Shown: positions 10,190 through 22,089, numbered from the stretch's first letter. The stretch: 64,000 nt of DNA from Chalara sp. BL73 (GCA_918026815.1 CAKJVC010000006.1:1302001-1366000), one strand, 5' to 3'. Made by a program: numbers and translations. The notes: a model not told the origin generated them from the letters alone.

Positions 10190-11432
10190 AATGAAGAGTT
10201 AACGACACAACTAACTATTGGTAGAGTTGACATCTCCTGTCTGGTCACAGACAGCACGAGCTGGAACGAGAATATGGGTCTTTGGCGATTGACACCGGAG
10301 ATGGTGCCCAGTGGCTCATTCCATGCTGTTGCCGCCAGACTGCCAACTGCAGTCGCATTTTCCACCCACTCCGTCGGAGCAAGCACAACGTCATGTTTGG
10401 GATCGGAGAAGCCAGGGACAGAAAATATGTCGGTCCCGCCACATACCATGGCGCGCCCACAGCTGTTTCGACGCAATGTTACAGGCCAGGAACTAAGGAA
10501 CACACGAACCAATCGCCGAGGCCTCCCGCTCCTCCCATCGTAGCTGCCACCTCATAGAAGATATTGGAACTTCGTAACGGGATCATACCGTCCGACATGC
10601 CGTGGTACATGGTGACCTTGCTGCCTTGGTTCCGGAAATCAAACATGTCGTACGAGTCGGCGGTATTTTGGCCAGGGTCGAGGTGATCGGCGAGAAGAAG
10701 GTTGCTCGTTGTAGTCCTGGTAACACCAGCCAGGGTTATTGAGGAAGGAAGTATTTGATATAATCCGCCCGAGCGGATTTGTTTCCTTCCCGGAAAACAA
10801 ACGGGCCTACTGCTCCTCGAAACTAATCCCCAGGCTGAGGAACACGAGCTTGCTCTTAACCCTGTAGTTGCTGTAAAACCCCTTCGCAGGGGCCTGCTCA
10901 TTTGTAACGTATTCGGAAATTGAATTATCACCGCAGAGACGAAGGCTTGGATCGAAATTGCATTTGTCAGGGGCTGACAATGCCATCCACCACACCATTG
11001 ACAAAATCGCATTGCCCGGCAGTCTCGGCGCCAAAAGGGGAGTATAATTGCAGTGGACAACAGGGAGAAAATAACAGGCGGGTAAATCAATCATAGTATA
11101 TAATTGTAATGCGCCGATAAATACGTCACCATACTGTACAGGAAACATCATGACTCCACTATAGAGAAGATAGGCACCGTCCCTGCCGGGTATAAAGTTA
11201 GCGTGGTAGGAGCTCTTGAAGTTCACGTAGTTGCCAGCGTAAACGCGTTGATCACTTCTAGCCCCCTTTCGTAGCCAAGGGACGAAATGAAAAAAATGTT
11301 TTGGCTGCGGTCCTGAGAAGCTATTGCGTTCAAACAATCTGTTGTTGGTCCTTCTGCTTTTCGCTCTCATATCCATTGATTGCTGGCTGCGACTCCATCG
11401 AATAAGGGATCACCCAAGAGTGGCATCAGCCT
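10190..11432 (-). pseudogene. Decayed tannase/feruloyl esterase gene, copy 1
   Basis: On the minus strand, tannase-family landmarks appear in the correct order but in different frames. The first is CDF/GVVDGI followed by DKCNFDPSLRLC near 11000-10920. Next come NTSFLNNPGW-type residues near 10750, then LDPGQNTADSYDMFDFRNQG and KVTMYHGMSDGMIPL near 10690-10580 (the D of the catalytic region). Then GGAGGLGDWF near 10520, CVETAVGAPWY near 10450 and DPKHDVVLAPTEWVENAT near 10395. Functional members are secreted esterases of roughly 500-600 residues that hydrolyse gallate or hydroxycinnamate esters. Here the N-terminal third, including the nucleophile region, is missing, and several frameshifts break the rest. 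A second, shorter copy lies 5 kb away in the same orientation. Confidence 0.7.
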
Positions 11433-11959
11433 GATTGGTGTTTCTGAGCACAGTGTTGGAAAATCAATTATCATCAATTTAGTAGACCCATAATCAAAAT
11501 CAAAATCAAAACCTAAATTAATAATCAAAATTAAAATCAATATATAGGGGACATGCTTTTCGTGGCGCGAGTAGCGTGGCATTCGCGAGGTACGTCATAT
11601 AGGAAGGTTTGACGGCGGTGGTTGAGATGTTGTAGAGATGTTGTATTGCGATTTTGGGTAACCAATGGAGTTACCGACTAGGGTGGCAACACACATGTTA
11701 ACTCCACATTCCGCTCTCCCGTACAGTATCCAGCCGTGCTGAGATTCAGCTGGTAGAATATTGCTACTCGGCAACTCTACATGGCACGCGACAGGCCCGC
11801 TATTACCATATCCTAATGAACCACCACTGTACCAAATTCATTCGAGAGTAATGGCATCACAGCTTTTTATGCCATTAGCAACTTCATAGCGCATTTTATG
11901 GGTGGCGTAGATACTAGTACACACAATCATACAAACTATATCTTCCATCAAATACAACC
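11433..11959. other. Intergenic, homology to copy 2 ends here
   Basis: Similarity to the second tannase copy stops near 11432. A simple A/T-rich repeat (AATCAAAATC-type units) lies at about 11490-11540. No gene is seen before the end of the HET gene. Confidence 0.45.
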
Positions 11960-14446
11960 TTACACAATAATAACTTCCCTCAGAGCACCATTTGGAGAGG
12001 GTACTTTATCAACATCCGCAATCTTTGCGTTATGGAATTTTGCGCTTCCAATACGCACATACTTTCCACCTCCAGCATCTTTTAAAACTAAAGCGTGTGT
12101 GGTATCCAGAAACAGTGCTACGGAAGGGAAGGTGGCCTTGGAATCGAAGAGTGCCATACCCTCCTTGCTGACCTTACTTTTGGGCTTTCTGAAGAAGCTT
12201 TCCTTGCCACTAGACCATATCGCGCAAACGCCGGTATGTAGAGGGAAGGCTATAGCGCTACGGCCTTTAAGTTGGAGAGGAGAGAGATCGTATAAAGGTG
12301 CCTGTTTCGTTGTGATAAAACTTAGTCCCAAAAGATTTGACCACCTGAATTATGCTTACTTTTAAGGTCAAACTACCAGACGCTAAACGCCCAAATGTGT
12401 CCTTGCCGAGCGGCTTCACACTGATTTCAACACAGGTAGCCAGCTGCTCACCATCGAGAGAGTTGCCAATGTAGTCAATCTCGGCGTCTAGGGAAGCCCA
12501 AGACCAAGATGGGGCGCGATATTCGGAAGGATATCTCACGGCTGACTTCTTTGCGGGCGGCATTGACGCATCGTGCTCCGGATCGTCACATGAATGATTC
12601 GGCTCAAAAGTTTTGACTTCCCAGTTCAATTCACTCAGAAAGCTGCTCTTCCACAGGCCCGCGAGGTAGGTATCGCCGGTCTTTGCGGCAACAAGATTTG
12701 CAAGACCAGATAACGCTGGCAACTTGTCGAAGTCCTTCGTCAATTTCCGCGCCGAGTACTGCTCTACTAACCGCGTCCATCGCCAGTGGTGCGTCTTTCC
12801 CGGTTCCCTCAGCTCAGGAGCCCAGAGGTCGTTCGCCGTCGTGAAGGTCCGGCGAAACATAGCGCCATCTTCAGCAAAGACGCAACACTGACATTCCCAG
12901 TATATCTCCGTGCGACCGTAGTGAATAGTGCGGGGTGATAACAAACGCTCTTGGAGCGTCCAGCCGCGCTCACTCAACGGTTCATCCGCAATAGGATCAA
13001 ATTCCCCACCAAACTCGCCGATCAGGTATATCTTTGGACTTTTTTCCGAAGACGGAGGCATCCATTCTGGAGTTATGTATAGCCATGCCATATGGCTTCC
13101 ACTAGAGGTGACTTCGTCAGTGGCCCAATGGCACCGACCCGCAAGTGTGGGCGCGTTTCCGTTGTCCTTAAATTCGGCAACCGGAGCAGCGCAGAAGAAG
13201 CTTCTTCGGCGTGTGGATCTGACATCTGCGGAGACGAAGTGCTCATCGTATCTCGTAGCCGCATCTGGAAAGCAGCCGCTTGAGTCGTCCTTGGAGCTTA
13301 AAGCGGCAACAGTTAGGTAAGCATTTGCGTATACATCACCCATACGTGAAGCTTCGGCTTCCCAATCCGCGGCGTCATCTTGAATGATGCAGAGCGAGTC
13401 AATCCAAAGGAACGGTATTCCTAATTCTCTAGCAATCTTGACGGCGTCCTGGAACGTTTTTGGAAGGTTTGAAAGAAGGATTCCGTCCTTGAGGACTGCC
13501 AGATTCGCATTTGTCAATGTGAGCCGGTGCGTTGATCCCCAGCAATGAGACAATGCCAGATATCGACATTTCTCTCGAACCCTCTCCCGTAGGAAGACCA
13601 TATCTTGTTTTTTAGCCGAGCAATCAAGGACTCGTGTCGGCAGCGGTTTTGGGATATCCAGATCAATACATGGGTGGTGCTGATCACAGATTTTTAGCCA
13701 GCTCTTGACCTTGTCGAAAGCAAACGGGGATCCTGAATCCGAGGCTCGGAGTCTGCCCGGGATAAAACTCGTCTCTACGGTGACATTCTGTTAGGCTCGA
13801 GACCACAGTGCAGCGAGGGTTATAATATACCCTTATCAGTCCTAAATCGAAGATACGAGCCTCGAATATTTACAGTATCTCTTTCACGATCAATACTGTC
13901 CTCAATTTTACCACTCATCCCAAGTCTAATTCCCAGGCCAATCATTAACAGGTTTTCCCGGCCAACGAAGCCTGATTTATACCAGTTTCCAAAGAGCCAA
14001 GGACGCACATTTTTCGTTTCCCCGTCTTTTATTAGCGTGTCGATTTGTTTCAAGTTAGCCTGGATTGGAGGACGGGGATCTGTGATCGGTCCTGAAAGAT
14101 CAATCATCATAGCTCCATTTTCAAGCGCACGCATGCCGAACTTATTATAAATGCTCTCCATGGCTCTGAGAGATTGTTTCGCGCCCGAAGGAAGAGTAGT
14201 AGATTGGAAAGAAGCCATGCCTCCGTAATTAACAGGGCTGCATCCAGCCGCCCAATACAGCAGTGCACACATCACGCATGTCCGGGCAGATTCCTCGAGT
14301 GCGTCGAGAGTGAGATGGTGAGGATATCCATCTTCCCCTTCGAACGGAAGTTTATTGAATGGAACATTGATGCAGATGGAACAGAGCTGACCCGGACCCA
14401 GGCGGTATTGGGTACCAGAAGTTGCGAATGCAGGAAAGGAAGCCAT
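11960..14446 (-). CDS. HET-domain incompatibility protein (three exons)
   Basis: The exons are 14446-13831, 13774-12360 and 12301-11960, about 790 aa. Intron 1 (56 nt) has GTATAT, a CCTAAC branch site and CGTAG; intron 2 (58 nt) has GTAAGC, an ACTAAG branch site and ACAG. Both restore one continuous frame. The N-terminus has the usual Cys-rich lead (LCSICINVPF, LEESARTCVMCALL). It is followed by LPTRVLDC, the HET domain core YLALSHCWG, then IPFLWIDSLCIIQDD and EASRMGDVYANAYLTVAA, and WTLQERLLSPR (WTLQER motif). HET proteins trigger incompatibility cell death after non-self recognition. The C-terminal exon has no recognised domain. The ATG at 14446 is preferred because it lies just ahead of the conserved lead; another in-frame ATG exists at 14674. 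The allele looks intact. Confidence 0.82.
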
Positions 14447-15473
14447 TACAACTTGCAAGATGCGACAGGCAAAGATATAATTATATAGGCCAGTCCCCAA
14501 AACGCCGTGGTTCACTTTGGCGAATGAAAAGCTAGACGCATGACCTCGCGTGGCGAAAATGGCGGCAGCACAAAGGCTGTTCAGCTCTGATACCATACCC
14601 CGCCATGAGATGGGGAATTTCGAACCGGTGCAGATTGAAAAGGGAAATGCAAAGCGAGAGGACATCGAGATCATTTATCATTGTGTCCTTACAAATGCCA
14701 GCCGCGAGAGGGCTGTAGGAGTTCGGTCTTCTCCGTAGTCTTTTCCGTGACCTCCTCCGACAACTCGACCTGACTCGCCTCAGCGTCGTGCGACAGGACG
14801 GCCCAGATCTGGGATCTGAGCAGCGGCAAGTGCGTCCAGATGCTGGAGGGCCACGCGATTCGATCTATTCAGTGGCTTTCTCATGTGACTTGACAATGCT
14901 CGTGTCTCGGTGTTTGCTAAATACTGGAGTCCCAACAGATGTCTCGCCTTCTTGCGGTACTTTCTGAAGCACGCGCATCTGCACGCATCATGATGCGGAC
15001 CATATTTCGGGTGCGGAGCATCGGCGATCCTAATCGTTGTCACTGTTCCAATTAGAGAGGGATAGCTTCGCTACCATATTAGTTTAGGCAACCACCAAAT
15101 TTTGAAAATGCGGTCTGGCATGGCTCGTTGTGACACGCAGCTTGTTCGCAGTTTTAGTAGTACTGATTCTAGGCTTAAGGCTTCCGACTAAGGAGAACAC
15201 TTCCCCGCGTGCCATAGCAGCCACAAGGCTGGTGACGATATCTAACATATTAGTGACGCTCTAAAGCTCGGGTAAAAACCCTTTAACAAGTATTAGGAGT
15301 GCTAAGAGCTCGATAGTAGACCTGTGGTGAAAGAACTCTGTTACGTTATAAACAAAGACCTTCCGCAAATCAGGCGCGAGGGCGACAATGCGAATGAAAT
15401 TTTCTAGTGGGAGAAGTTCAGAGTATTTAGGGGCAGCTACAGAACACGACTTATATCAGAAAATAGGAAATGT
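14447..15473. other. Intergenic, nothing recognised
   Basis: The first part may be 5' UTR of the HET gene or an N-terminal extension from the ATG at 14674. A minus-strand frame at 15040-14780 is open but lacks an ATG and any motif. No repeat was found. Confidence 0.45.
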
Positions 15474-16040
15474 CGATGTTACAGGCCAGGAACCAAGGAA
15501 CACCGGAACCAACCGCTGAGACTTCCCGCTCCTTCCATGGTAACTGCCGCCTCCTCGCAGAAGATATTAGAACTTTGTGACGAGATCACACTGTCCGACA
15601 TGTCGTACGAGTTGGCGGTATTTTGGCCAGGCTCGAGGCGATCGGGAAGAAAAAGAAGATTGTCCGTGTAGTCCTGGTAACACCAACCAGGGTTGTTGAG
15701 GAAGGAAGTATTTGATATAATCCGCCCCGAGTGGGTTTGGTTCCTTCCGGGAAAGCAAAAATACCCCCTATAGATAGGATAGGCACCGTCTCTGCTAGGT
15801 ATAAAGTTAGCGTGGCAGGAGCGTTCATGAAGTTCACGTGGTTGCCAGCTTAAACGCGTCGATCACTTCTAGCCCTTTTCCTGGCCAACAGACAAAGTGA
15901 TAAAAATGTCTTGGCTGCGGTGCTGAGAGGCCATTGCGTTCATACAGTCTGTTGTTAGTCCTTCTACTTTTCGTTCTGATATCCATTGACTGCTGGCTGC
16001 GACAGCATCGAATAATGATCACCCAAGGGTGGCACCAAGC
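15474..16040 (-). pseudogene. Decayed tannase gene, copy 2 (internally deleted)
   Basis: This segment aligns with 10470-11432 of copy 1 in the same orientation. The shared stretches include the NPGWCYQDY region (15690-15660), the DPGQNTA-like region (15640-15610) and the segment at 15780-16040. About 360 bp present in copy 1 (roughly 10800-11158) are missing here, at about 15762-15770. The differences are mostly transitions. It cannot encode a protein. Its upstream side runs directly into a sirtuin relic, so the two decayed genes share a junction. Confidence 0.68.
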
Positions 16041-16239
16041 TGATCCTGAACAACTCCGCGCTGATGTCCAAAATTCCAACGCCATTTCTGCGAATCGCCG
16101 GCAATCCCATGGATGGCTTGCAAAAGTAAAGGGATTTTCCGATAATCTTAGACCCTGCTTCGATTTCGTTGGTATTGTGGTTCAATGCAACCCAGAGTCG
16201 CGCCTTCATCGGGATGAGGGTTTGCCGTATAAGAGAATA

Positions 16240-16700
16240 TCCGGTCTGATCCTGCCAGTGCCGAGTGCTCACAATCTACGTATAGTCCGAAATTCACTCC
16301 TGTCTATGCATTTCCCGCAAAGCAGTAGGTCACCTCCTTCAAAATATTGGGGATTGAATCTATAGACGCTGTTGCATTTATGGCATCGCGACTGAGTTAT
16401 TTGTCCATGAAGGTGCAGTGTTCGTGCATCGAGGGAAGGTAGCCGCAGCTTAAGGCAGTCAGTATTTTGAGTAATACAGTCCATAAGCTTGCCATCAGGC
16501 GCCAATTTAACAAGCTATTCATGGAATGGTGTTGGCTGATAGGCGTTTGATTGCAGGTGCTCATGTCTAGTACAAATTGAAGCATAGAAGGCAGCGGCAT
16601 TTTCACGGGCTGAGTACAAGGAATGGCTGACGGAGGAAATCCCTGATTTCGACATTTCTTTGTCTGCAGTTCTGATATAAGACGGTCATGGCCGAACTGA
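16240..16700 (-). pseudogene. Sirtuin (Sir2-family) gene relic
   Basis: On the minus strand the order of fragments matches an NAD-dependent protein deacylase of the Sir2 family. FYASI near 16580 is followed by AYQPTPFHE, then a TAG stop at about 16515. Then VKLAPDGKLMDCITQNTDCL (compare the Sir2 YTQNID motif). ARTLHLHGQITQSRCHKCNS follows, carrying the catalytic-His HG and the first zinc Cys pair, and then LLLCGKC, the second Cys pair. GRIRPDILLYGKPSS, in a shifted frame near 16250, matches the RPdivLYGE segment. The N-terminal GAGIS/FR NAD-binding motifs were not found upstream, and the 3' end is lost at the tannase copy. The early stop, the frame change and truncation at both ends make it a pseudogene. 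Confidence 0.65.
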
Positions 16701-16950
16701 ATGAAAGTTTCGTTGTCAACAGCTACAGACTATACGGCAACAGGGGTAGCGTTAAGAGAAGCAATTTTACGTAATAAAATTTGCCGCAAAGGTGTTGCTC
16801 AAATCTCTAAGATCTATCTTAATAGCTCTTCCATCAAAGCGAGCTCTTAGACCAGGTCAAAAATTTCGGGCCTCAAAGCCCCCCGGCCCAATGCTCGCAT
16901 TACCCGACCATCCATGAAGCCATGAACATAGCTTTCATATGTTAGCAAAT

Positions 16951-19173
16951 CTAGAAGCAATCGTAATTTAGACACACCCACCATTCACCAAGAAACAAAT
17001 AGCCTTTCTCGGTTTTCCTAACGAGAAAGGGGACATCGCAACCAAAGATGGCAAATATAATGTCACCACTACCGGCCCCAATTGGTGAGAGGCCGACACT
17101 CTTTTTCGATGTGAACAGTGTGCGCCATTTGAACGCAGCTTGGTTCTCAAAGGAGGTGACTGCGCCCCTAACCTTGAACAGCTCCTCCACAACACGCCGA
17201 ATGTGATCTCGTGGCTCGCCATCATCTGTTACAAAAGACCTTGGCGGGATGGTACCGACTCCTGGGATTTCAACGACATTACCTTTGTTCAGCCGCACTC
17301 CCTGCCATTGATCGGCTAGTATGATTCTCCAAAACAAGGGATCGAATTCAAGCAACCTCGTAGTCTCATCATCAGAGTCAGAGTCATCGTTGAGTCCTTC
17401 ATTGGAAGAGACCGGTAGACCCAATTTCTTGGCCAGTACTGTCCTTATCCAGGCGAACGGAGGCCCGTTAAGCGGGAACGTTGGCGTGCACGGCGGACTG
17501 ACATCCTCGAGGATGTCAATGGCTGCCCCAAAAACCCTGAGAATTCCTTTCTCAACAACGCAATTTGCGCAAGGAAGAGAATTTCCAGTCGCCGAGTAAA
17601 TCCTTTTACCGGAGCCAGAAGCAGCAAACAATGTTTTCCAAGCGGTACTCCTGTTTGGCGTGTTGAGAAAGTACGCTCTGTTTTGAACATCAAGCATGAA
17701 AGAAGCCTTATCTGGGTACATAGGTCCCTGTTTTTGTTTTGGGCCGGACTTCATAAGTTCTTTAAGGTTGTGTACCAAACTTGCTGGGTCGGAATCTTTG
17801 TCCCCTTTATGTGCATCAAGCGCATCTTTCATGGCATCAGCTAATGCGAGTGTATACTCGTGTTCTTCGATTTGGTCGGCAACTTCTTGCATGATATCCT
17901 TTGTGAATTTTGCTTCGTCAAACGACTGCAGCTCCATAAGCTCCTTTTCAGCAGAAGACCACAAAGGCGTCCAACTAGGTAACTCATCCAGGCGGCTCTC
18001 TAGATGACTGAAAACGACCATATCAACCGGCAGGGGGGATTCACGAAGGGTGTCATGTTTACCCACCGAGTTATGGGTCCACGATAGAAAATGAAGACTC
18101 TCTGTGTACTTTAAGATCCCTGCCGCAGCCTCGACGTAGACTTGGCTGACCGACTTACGGTAGTTCACCTCGCAGAGCTGGAATTCGTCTTTGAGAAGGC
18201 TCGACATAGCAAAAACCTTGTCGCGTGGATCTGTTGATTCCGATGCCCTCACTCCGCAGAGAAGGGCCTTCAGCTGCTGCCAACCAATCGGGCAACTCGC
18301 TCGAACCGCGCAGATGAAGTCCAGTCTATCAGAGGCATGCACGAATTGGCCGCTGTAGAACATTTTGCTCTGCTGAAGTAGCATCCAAGTGATCTTGTTC
18401 CAGGTTTCCCTTGATTCGCCAAAGAATTGAAGCAGTTGCCAAGGAAAGCGATGCTTTCCACACACGACAACAGGATCCTTGCCGTAAACAGCTTCCTGGA
18501 TAATCCAGACCCGGGACCACCACGGACGCTCCAACAACTTGACAAGAGCATCCCACCCATCACGGCGGAATTCACTATCCGCGAAATGAACAAGGCCTTC
18601 AACTCCAAAACCGCCTGGCTTCATCATGTTCTTGCACCAATTCATGAGGCTGATGGCTGCGTCCAAGTGCTCGATTTCTTCTCCCATCCAGATGAGGACT
18701 TGGGTGGCATTCTTGTAGATCTGGACCATCTGCCTGACTTGGTGCGTCCGTTCATCTACATCTTCTTGGTTGATGCAGATGGCATCGATCCAGAGCGTGA
18801 TAGGTTCATTCACACTACGCAAATGTTGGAGGGCGGTGAAGAGGTTCTTCGTCACAGCGAAGCTATAGCGGTTGAGAGTGATAGATTGCTTCTCCTCGAC
18901 GCTACCCCAAGTGTAAGATAAGGCGGAGTACTTGGCTTGGCCGACCGCATCATGAGTGATGGTGCACTCTATGTTTGCCAAGGGATCTGGTGATGGCTGC
19001 AGAGTCAACAGCCGAATGTAGCCGGCTTCAGATACAAAAGGGTCATATGCGAATGCCATCTTGGCCATTTGAGCTGAAAACTCCTGAAAGATATGCCTTG
19101 TTACCCTCTCTTCAGCTGAAAAAGGATGCGGCTCTTGATTCGCGAGGGGTTTCAGCACTGCTCTCTGAGACAT
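16951..19173 (-). CDS. HET-domain incompatibility protein (single exon)
   Basis: One uninterrupted frame of 740 aa starts at the ATG at 19173. The HET domain spans about residues 80-235. It contains YSALSYTWGS, TLWIDAICINQED, RTHQVRQMVQIYKNATQVLIWMG (quoted in part) and RPWWSRVWIIQEAV, all classic block signatures. DPRDKVFAMSSLL follows. The C-terminus has the typical PPRSFVTDDG and GYLFLGEWW segments that close many HET-only proteins. No NACHT, repeat or membrane segment is present. It probably acts in the cytoplasm in vegetative incompatibility, by family analogy. It faces the same way as the other HET gene 2.5 kb downstream but is too divergent in sequence to be a recent duplicate. Confidence 0.87.
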   Translation of the reverse strand: MSQRAVLKPLANQEPHPFSAEERVTRHIFQEFSAQMAKMAFAYDPFVSEAGYIRLLTLQPSPDPLANIECTITHDAVGQAKYSALSYTWGSVEEKQSITLNRYSFAVTKNLFTALQHLRSVNEPITLWIDAICINQEDVDERTHQVRQMVQIYKNATQVLIWMGEEIEHLDAAISLMNWCKNMMKPGGFGVEGLVHFADSEFRRDGWDALVKLLERPWWSRVWIIQEAVYGKDPVVVCGKHRFPWQLLQFFGESRETWNKITWMLLQQSKMFYSGQFVHASDRLDFICAVRASCPIGWQQLKALLCGVRASESTDPRDKVFAMSSLLKDEFQLCEVNYRKSVSQVYVEAAAGILKYTESLHFLSWTHNSVGKHDTLRESPLPVDMVVFSHLESRLDELPSWTPLWSSAEKELMELQSFDEAKFTKDIMQEVADQIEEHEYTLALADAMKDALDAHKGDKDSDPASLVHNLKELMKSGPKQKQGPMYPDKASFMLDVQNRAYFLNTPNRSTAWKTLFAASGSGKRIYSATGNSLPCANCVVEKGILRVFGAAIDILEDVSPPCTPTFPLNGPPFAWIRTVLAKKLGLPVSSNEGLNDDSDSDDETTRLLEFDPLFWRIILADQWQGVRLNKGNVVEIPGVGTIPPRSFVTDDGEPRDHIRRVVEELFKVRGAVTSFENQAAFKWRTLFTSKKSVGLSPIGAGSGDIIFAIFGCDVPFLVRKTEKGYLFLGEWWVCLNYDCF

Positions 19174-20443
19174 TAAACCGCCACAAAATTTCAGAATGCA
19201 AGCCAGCAGGGCTAGTCAGCCAATCCAAACGCACGCTAAATCAAAAGCACCAATGATTTTCCCCATCCGGAAAAAGCTGCAACAGGTAGTCGAGTTTAAT
19301 AGCTGCGATATATGAAGCAAATATTTGTATAACTCTTTACAGAATCTAAGTTTTACTTACTAATGCGTTTCAAAGTAGCCCGAAGTCTATACCCTTCACG
19401 ATAACAGATATGGAATTACGCAGCAGAAGTATGCTAGACCTGAAGCACTTGCCCAAATCTCCAAGATCTATCTTGAAGCTCCTCCAAAGGTCTGTAAAGG
19501 ACCATCGCCAACAGTGCGGAGTTGGATGGGGTTGGATTCCTTTCATGTTGTGTGCCTCTTGATCCGAGATCTCAAACAATCTACTTGGTAGAGTATGCCG
19601 GGGTCTGGTTGTCTTCACCCCCGTAATCAAAGGTAACCTATGACCGTGACTGGTTTGGGCTTTGCGACGGTGCGTTTGTTCACTAGAAGGCGACCACGAG
19701 TCGACGTCGCAGAAATTTGGCATATCGTGAGACTTTTTAAATTGTCACTGAGTCACACCACTGAAATCAGCTTCATACAGACCGAACCTACATCAAGCAG
19801 AGTCTGCGGTGCAGAAAGTGCCAAAAGTTTAACTCTGTTGATCCCCGGCCCACCAGTAGGTGTCGTCACTCATGATCTTGCTTGCTCGCTCACCTCCCAA
19901 TCACACCTGCCTGCTCGCTGAGTCATTCTTCCCCCTTGCCGCCACTCCACAGCTGATATTGAAACTGTCCTGCAGTCCAAATTCCACGGTGCTGGTCTCA
20001 ACGACCATCAAGAACACAAATATGAGGCTAATAGCTTGCCAGCTCCGCTACCGGACGCCCACAATATTCAAATAGTGAAGACACAAGGCTAGAGCATCAA
20101 TTCGTGCTGAAGCTACTCTGAGCCATTTTCTAGCTCAATATTCCTCACTACAAGAATCTGCTCATTCCCCAGATTTTTCTTCATCATAGAAACTCTAGAG
20201 ATCACACTCAACTGACGAAAGTTCAAGAGTTTTAATTTTCAGACGTCTCACGATATGATAATCACCCAACGAAAATCCACAGTTGAGCATATTTGTAGAA
20301 ACTGAAAAGTAATATTCTAAACCGTCAAGGCAAGAACACGGTCAGATCGAGGCTAAACCAGAGAATATGCATACTGACTCCCAAGGAAACCCATTGCACT
20401 CATTTTTATATCTCATATTACTTTTTAATATTTCTAAGTGCTC
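19174..20443. other. Intergenic, nothing recognised
   Basis: This is the upstream side of the HET gene and the 3' side of the CFEM-like gene. Open frames are short and lack motifs. A 30-bp stretch near 19448 resembles one at 16800 (CCAAGATCTATCTT core), too short to interpret. Confidence 0.45.
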
Positions 20444-21328
20444 CTAGTTAACAGTCTTTGGTGCAGAATTAGCCCGCACTCGTCTTAGTGCGATAAAGCA
20501 AGTCACTATTGACGCAACCGTAGCCGGAACTCCGACAGCCAGCCCAATGCCTAAAGCAATCCGATCGCCAGCATCTAAGCCGTGTCTTCCACTGCCCGTG
20601 GCGCTGGTCTCCTTGCTGGTAACTTTGATCGTGGAAGTAAGGTTGACAGTGACCTGAGCTTTGGTGCTGGCTGTCTCAGAGGATTTAGAGCTTACTATAA
20701 GCAGAGAAGATTAGTTTGCTACCAATTCGGGCCTAAAAAAGCGGCTACTAGATCCTTAGAGTAATGACCCACCAGGAAGCCAAACCGAATAGAAAGAAAC
20801 AGCCGCAACCATTTGAGCTACGACAATTGCAGTGTAACGCCGCCACTTACACCCAGAGTTTGAAGAAGCAGCTGAAGGCGAATCCGCGGTTTGCGTAACA
20901 AACGTAATTTTTGTCACTGTTGGCGCATTCGGATCTACCGTCGTCGTCGCCGCTGTATCTGCCGGAGAGCCAGCATTTGCCGTATAACCCGCGCCTTGGC
21001 AATACTCGACATAGAAGTTGGACGCACTAGTGTAATCCCTTTCAGAGCCAACGAATGTGCAATATTTTGAGATGCAGGAGCGGAGGCCTGATGTTACAGC
21101 ATCGAATGCATCAACACGACACCAGCACTCATTTGGCGGAACATGACCACATCCAATCACGAAGGCAATCTGATCTTTTAACGAATCACACCCGACGCAG
21201 GAAGCCGCACACGGTCTCAGTTCACCATGGCCGCTTGCAGCACAAACCGAGTTGGGTGTTCCAGTGACTAAGTTGATGAAGTGTAAGCTTGTGATTAACG
21301 GAGCGATAATAAAAAACCGAAAAATCAT
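20444..21328 (-). CDS. CFEM-like Cys-rich surface protein with one TM helix
   Basis: The exons are 21328-20851 and 20694-20444 (242 aa). The 156-nt intron has GTAAGT, an ACTAAT branch site and TTATAG, and keeps the frame. Residues 1-23 are a signal peptide (FRFFIIAPLITSLHFI core). Residues 28-112 have a Cys pattern close to CFEM domains: C, CAASCVGC, GC, CWC, CISKYC, then YCQGAGY. A Ser/Thr-rich stalk follows, and then a single transmembrane helix (RIALGIGLAVGVPATVASIV) with a short basic tail (RRVR). Known CFEM proteins serve in heme/iron capture, adhesion or host interaction. This one is membrane-anchored by a helix rather than an evident GPI signal. The exact Cys spacing deviates from strict CFEM, hence 'like'. 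Confidence 0.72.
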
Positions 21329-22089
21329 CGCGTTTGTTAAAAGCCTGACCTACTGGTGCGTGCCCTCATGCCAAAATGTGTGGGGGCACGTTGGCCTTTA
21401 TAAGTCAAAATCCGGGCCTCAATTACGAGGCCTAATCTAGACCTTCCAAATATCTACACTGCAGCCCGCAGTGCAGTAAGGCTCTTCCATAGTCGTTGAG
21501 GCGCTTTTGAGTGGCGGCTGGGTAGTCAACATGTCTCAGTCCGGCAGACAGCGAGGCTGGCATTCGATCCGGCAATGGCAGGTACTGTACTTCCGCGAGC
21601 CAAACGCTGGTACGAAGTCCTTTCTCCTCGAGCATGAGTGAATAGTGAGTGAGTGCGGGTTATACGGAGTACTGGGAGCCATGCTTCTCATTATGATGAA
21701 CCTGGAGGGCGCAGCAGAGAGGGGATGTTGTGACGAAAGGTTCACGTTCCGCAGAAATACCAAGAAAAGCTAATTGTTCTATAGCCTCGTGATTAATGCA
21801 TGGCGCCACTATGTTCACGCATGATTACCCAATAAGCATGCATTCACATATCGCAGGATATACCACCGAGCAGGCTCCCTTTCAGCCCTCAGGAGCTGAA
21901 TTCCTGGGCTCAAATTGAGGAATCGCGCACGAATTTTCCTCATTGCGAAATGATCGATATTTAATTGCAAACAGATCAACGAAACCTTCGGGGTACTCAG
22001 AGGGACGCAACCGAGGAGTTTACGGCGATCACAAGATCTTTTCGGCCATCAAAATATGCCCCCCCCTAAACTTAGCGATCGAAACCTGA

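Noticed and set aside
13073..13320. Plus-strand open frames inside the HET gene
   Set aside because: Shadows of the minus-strand HET coding sequence.
14780..15043. Minus-strand open frame, 87 codons
   Set aside because: It begins with GTG, has no ATG and no recognised motif.
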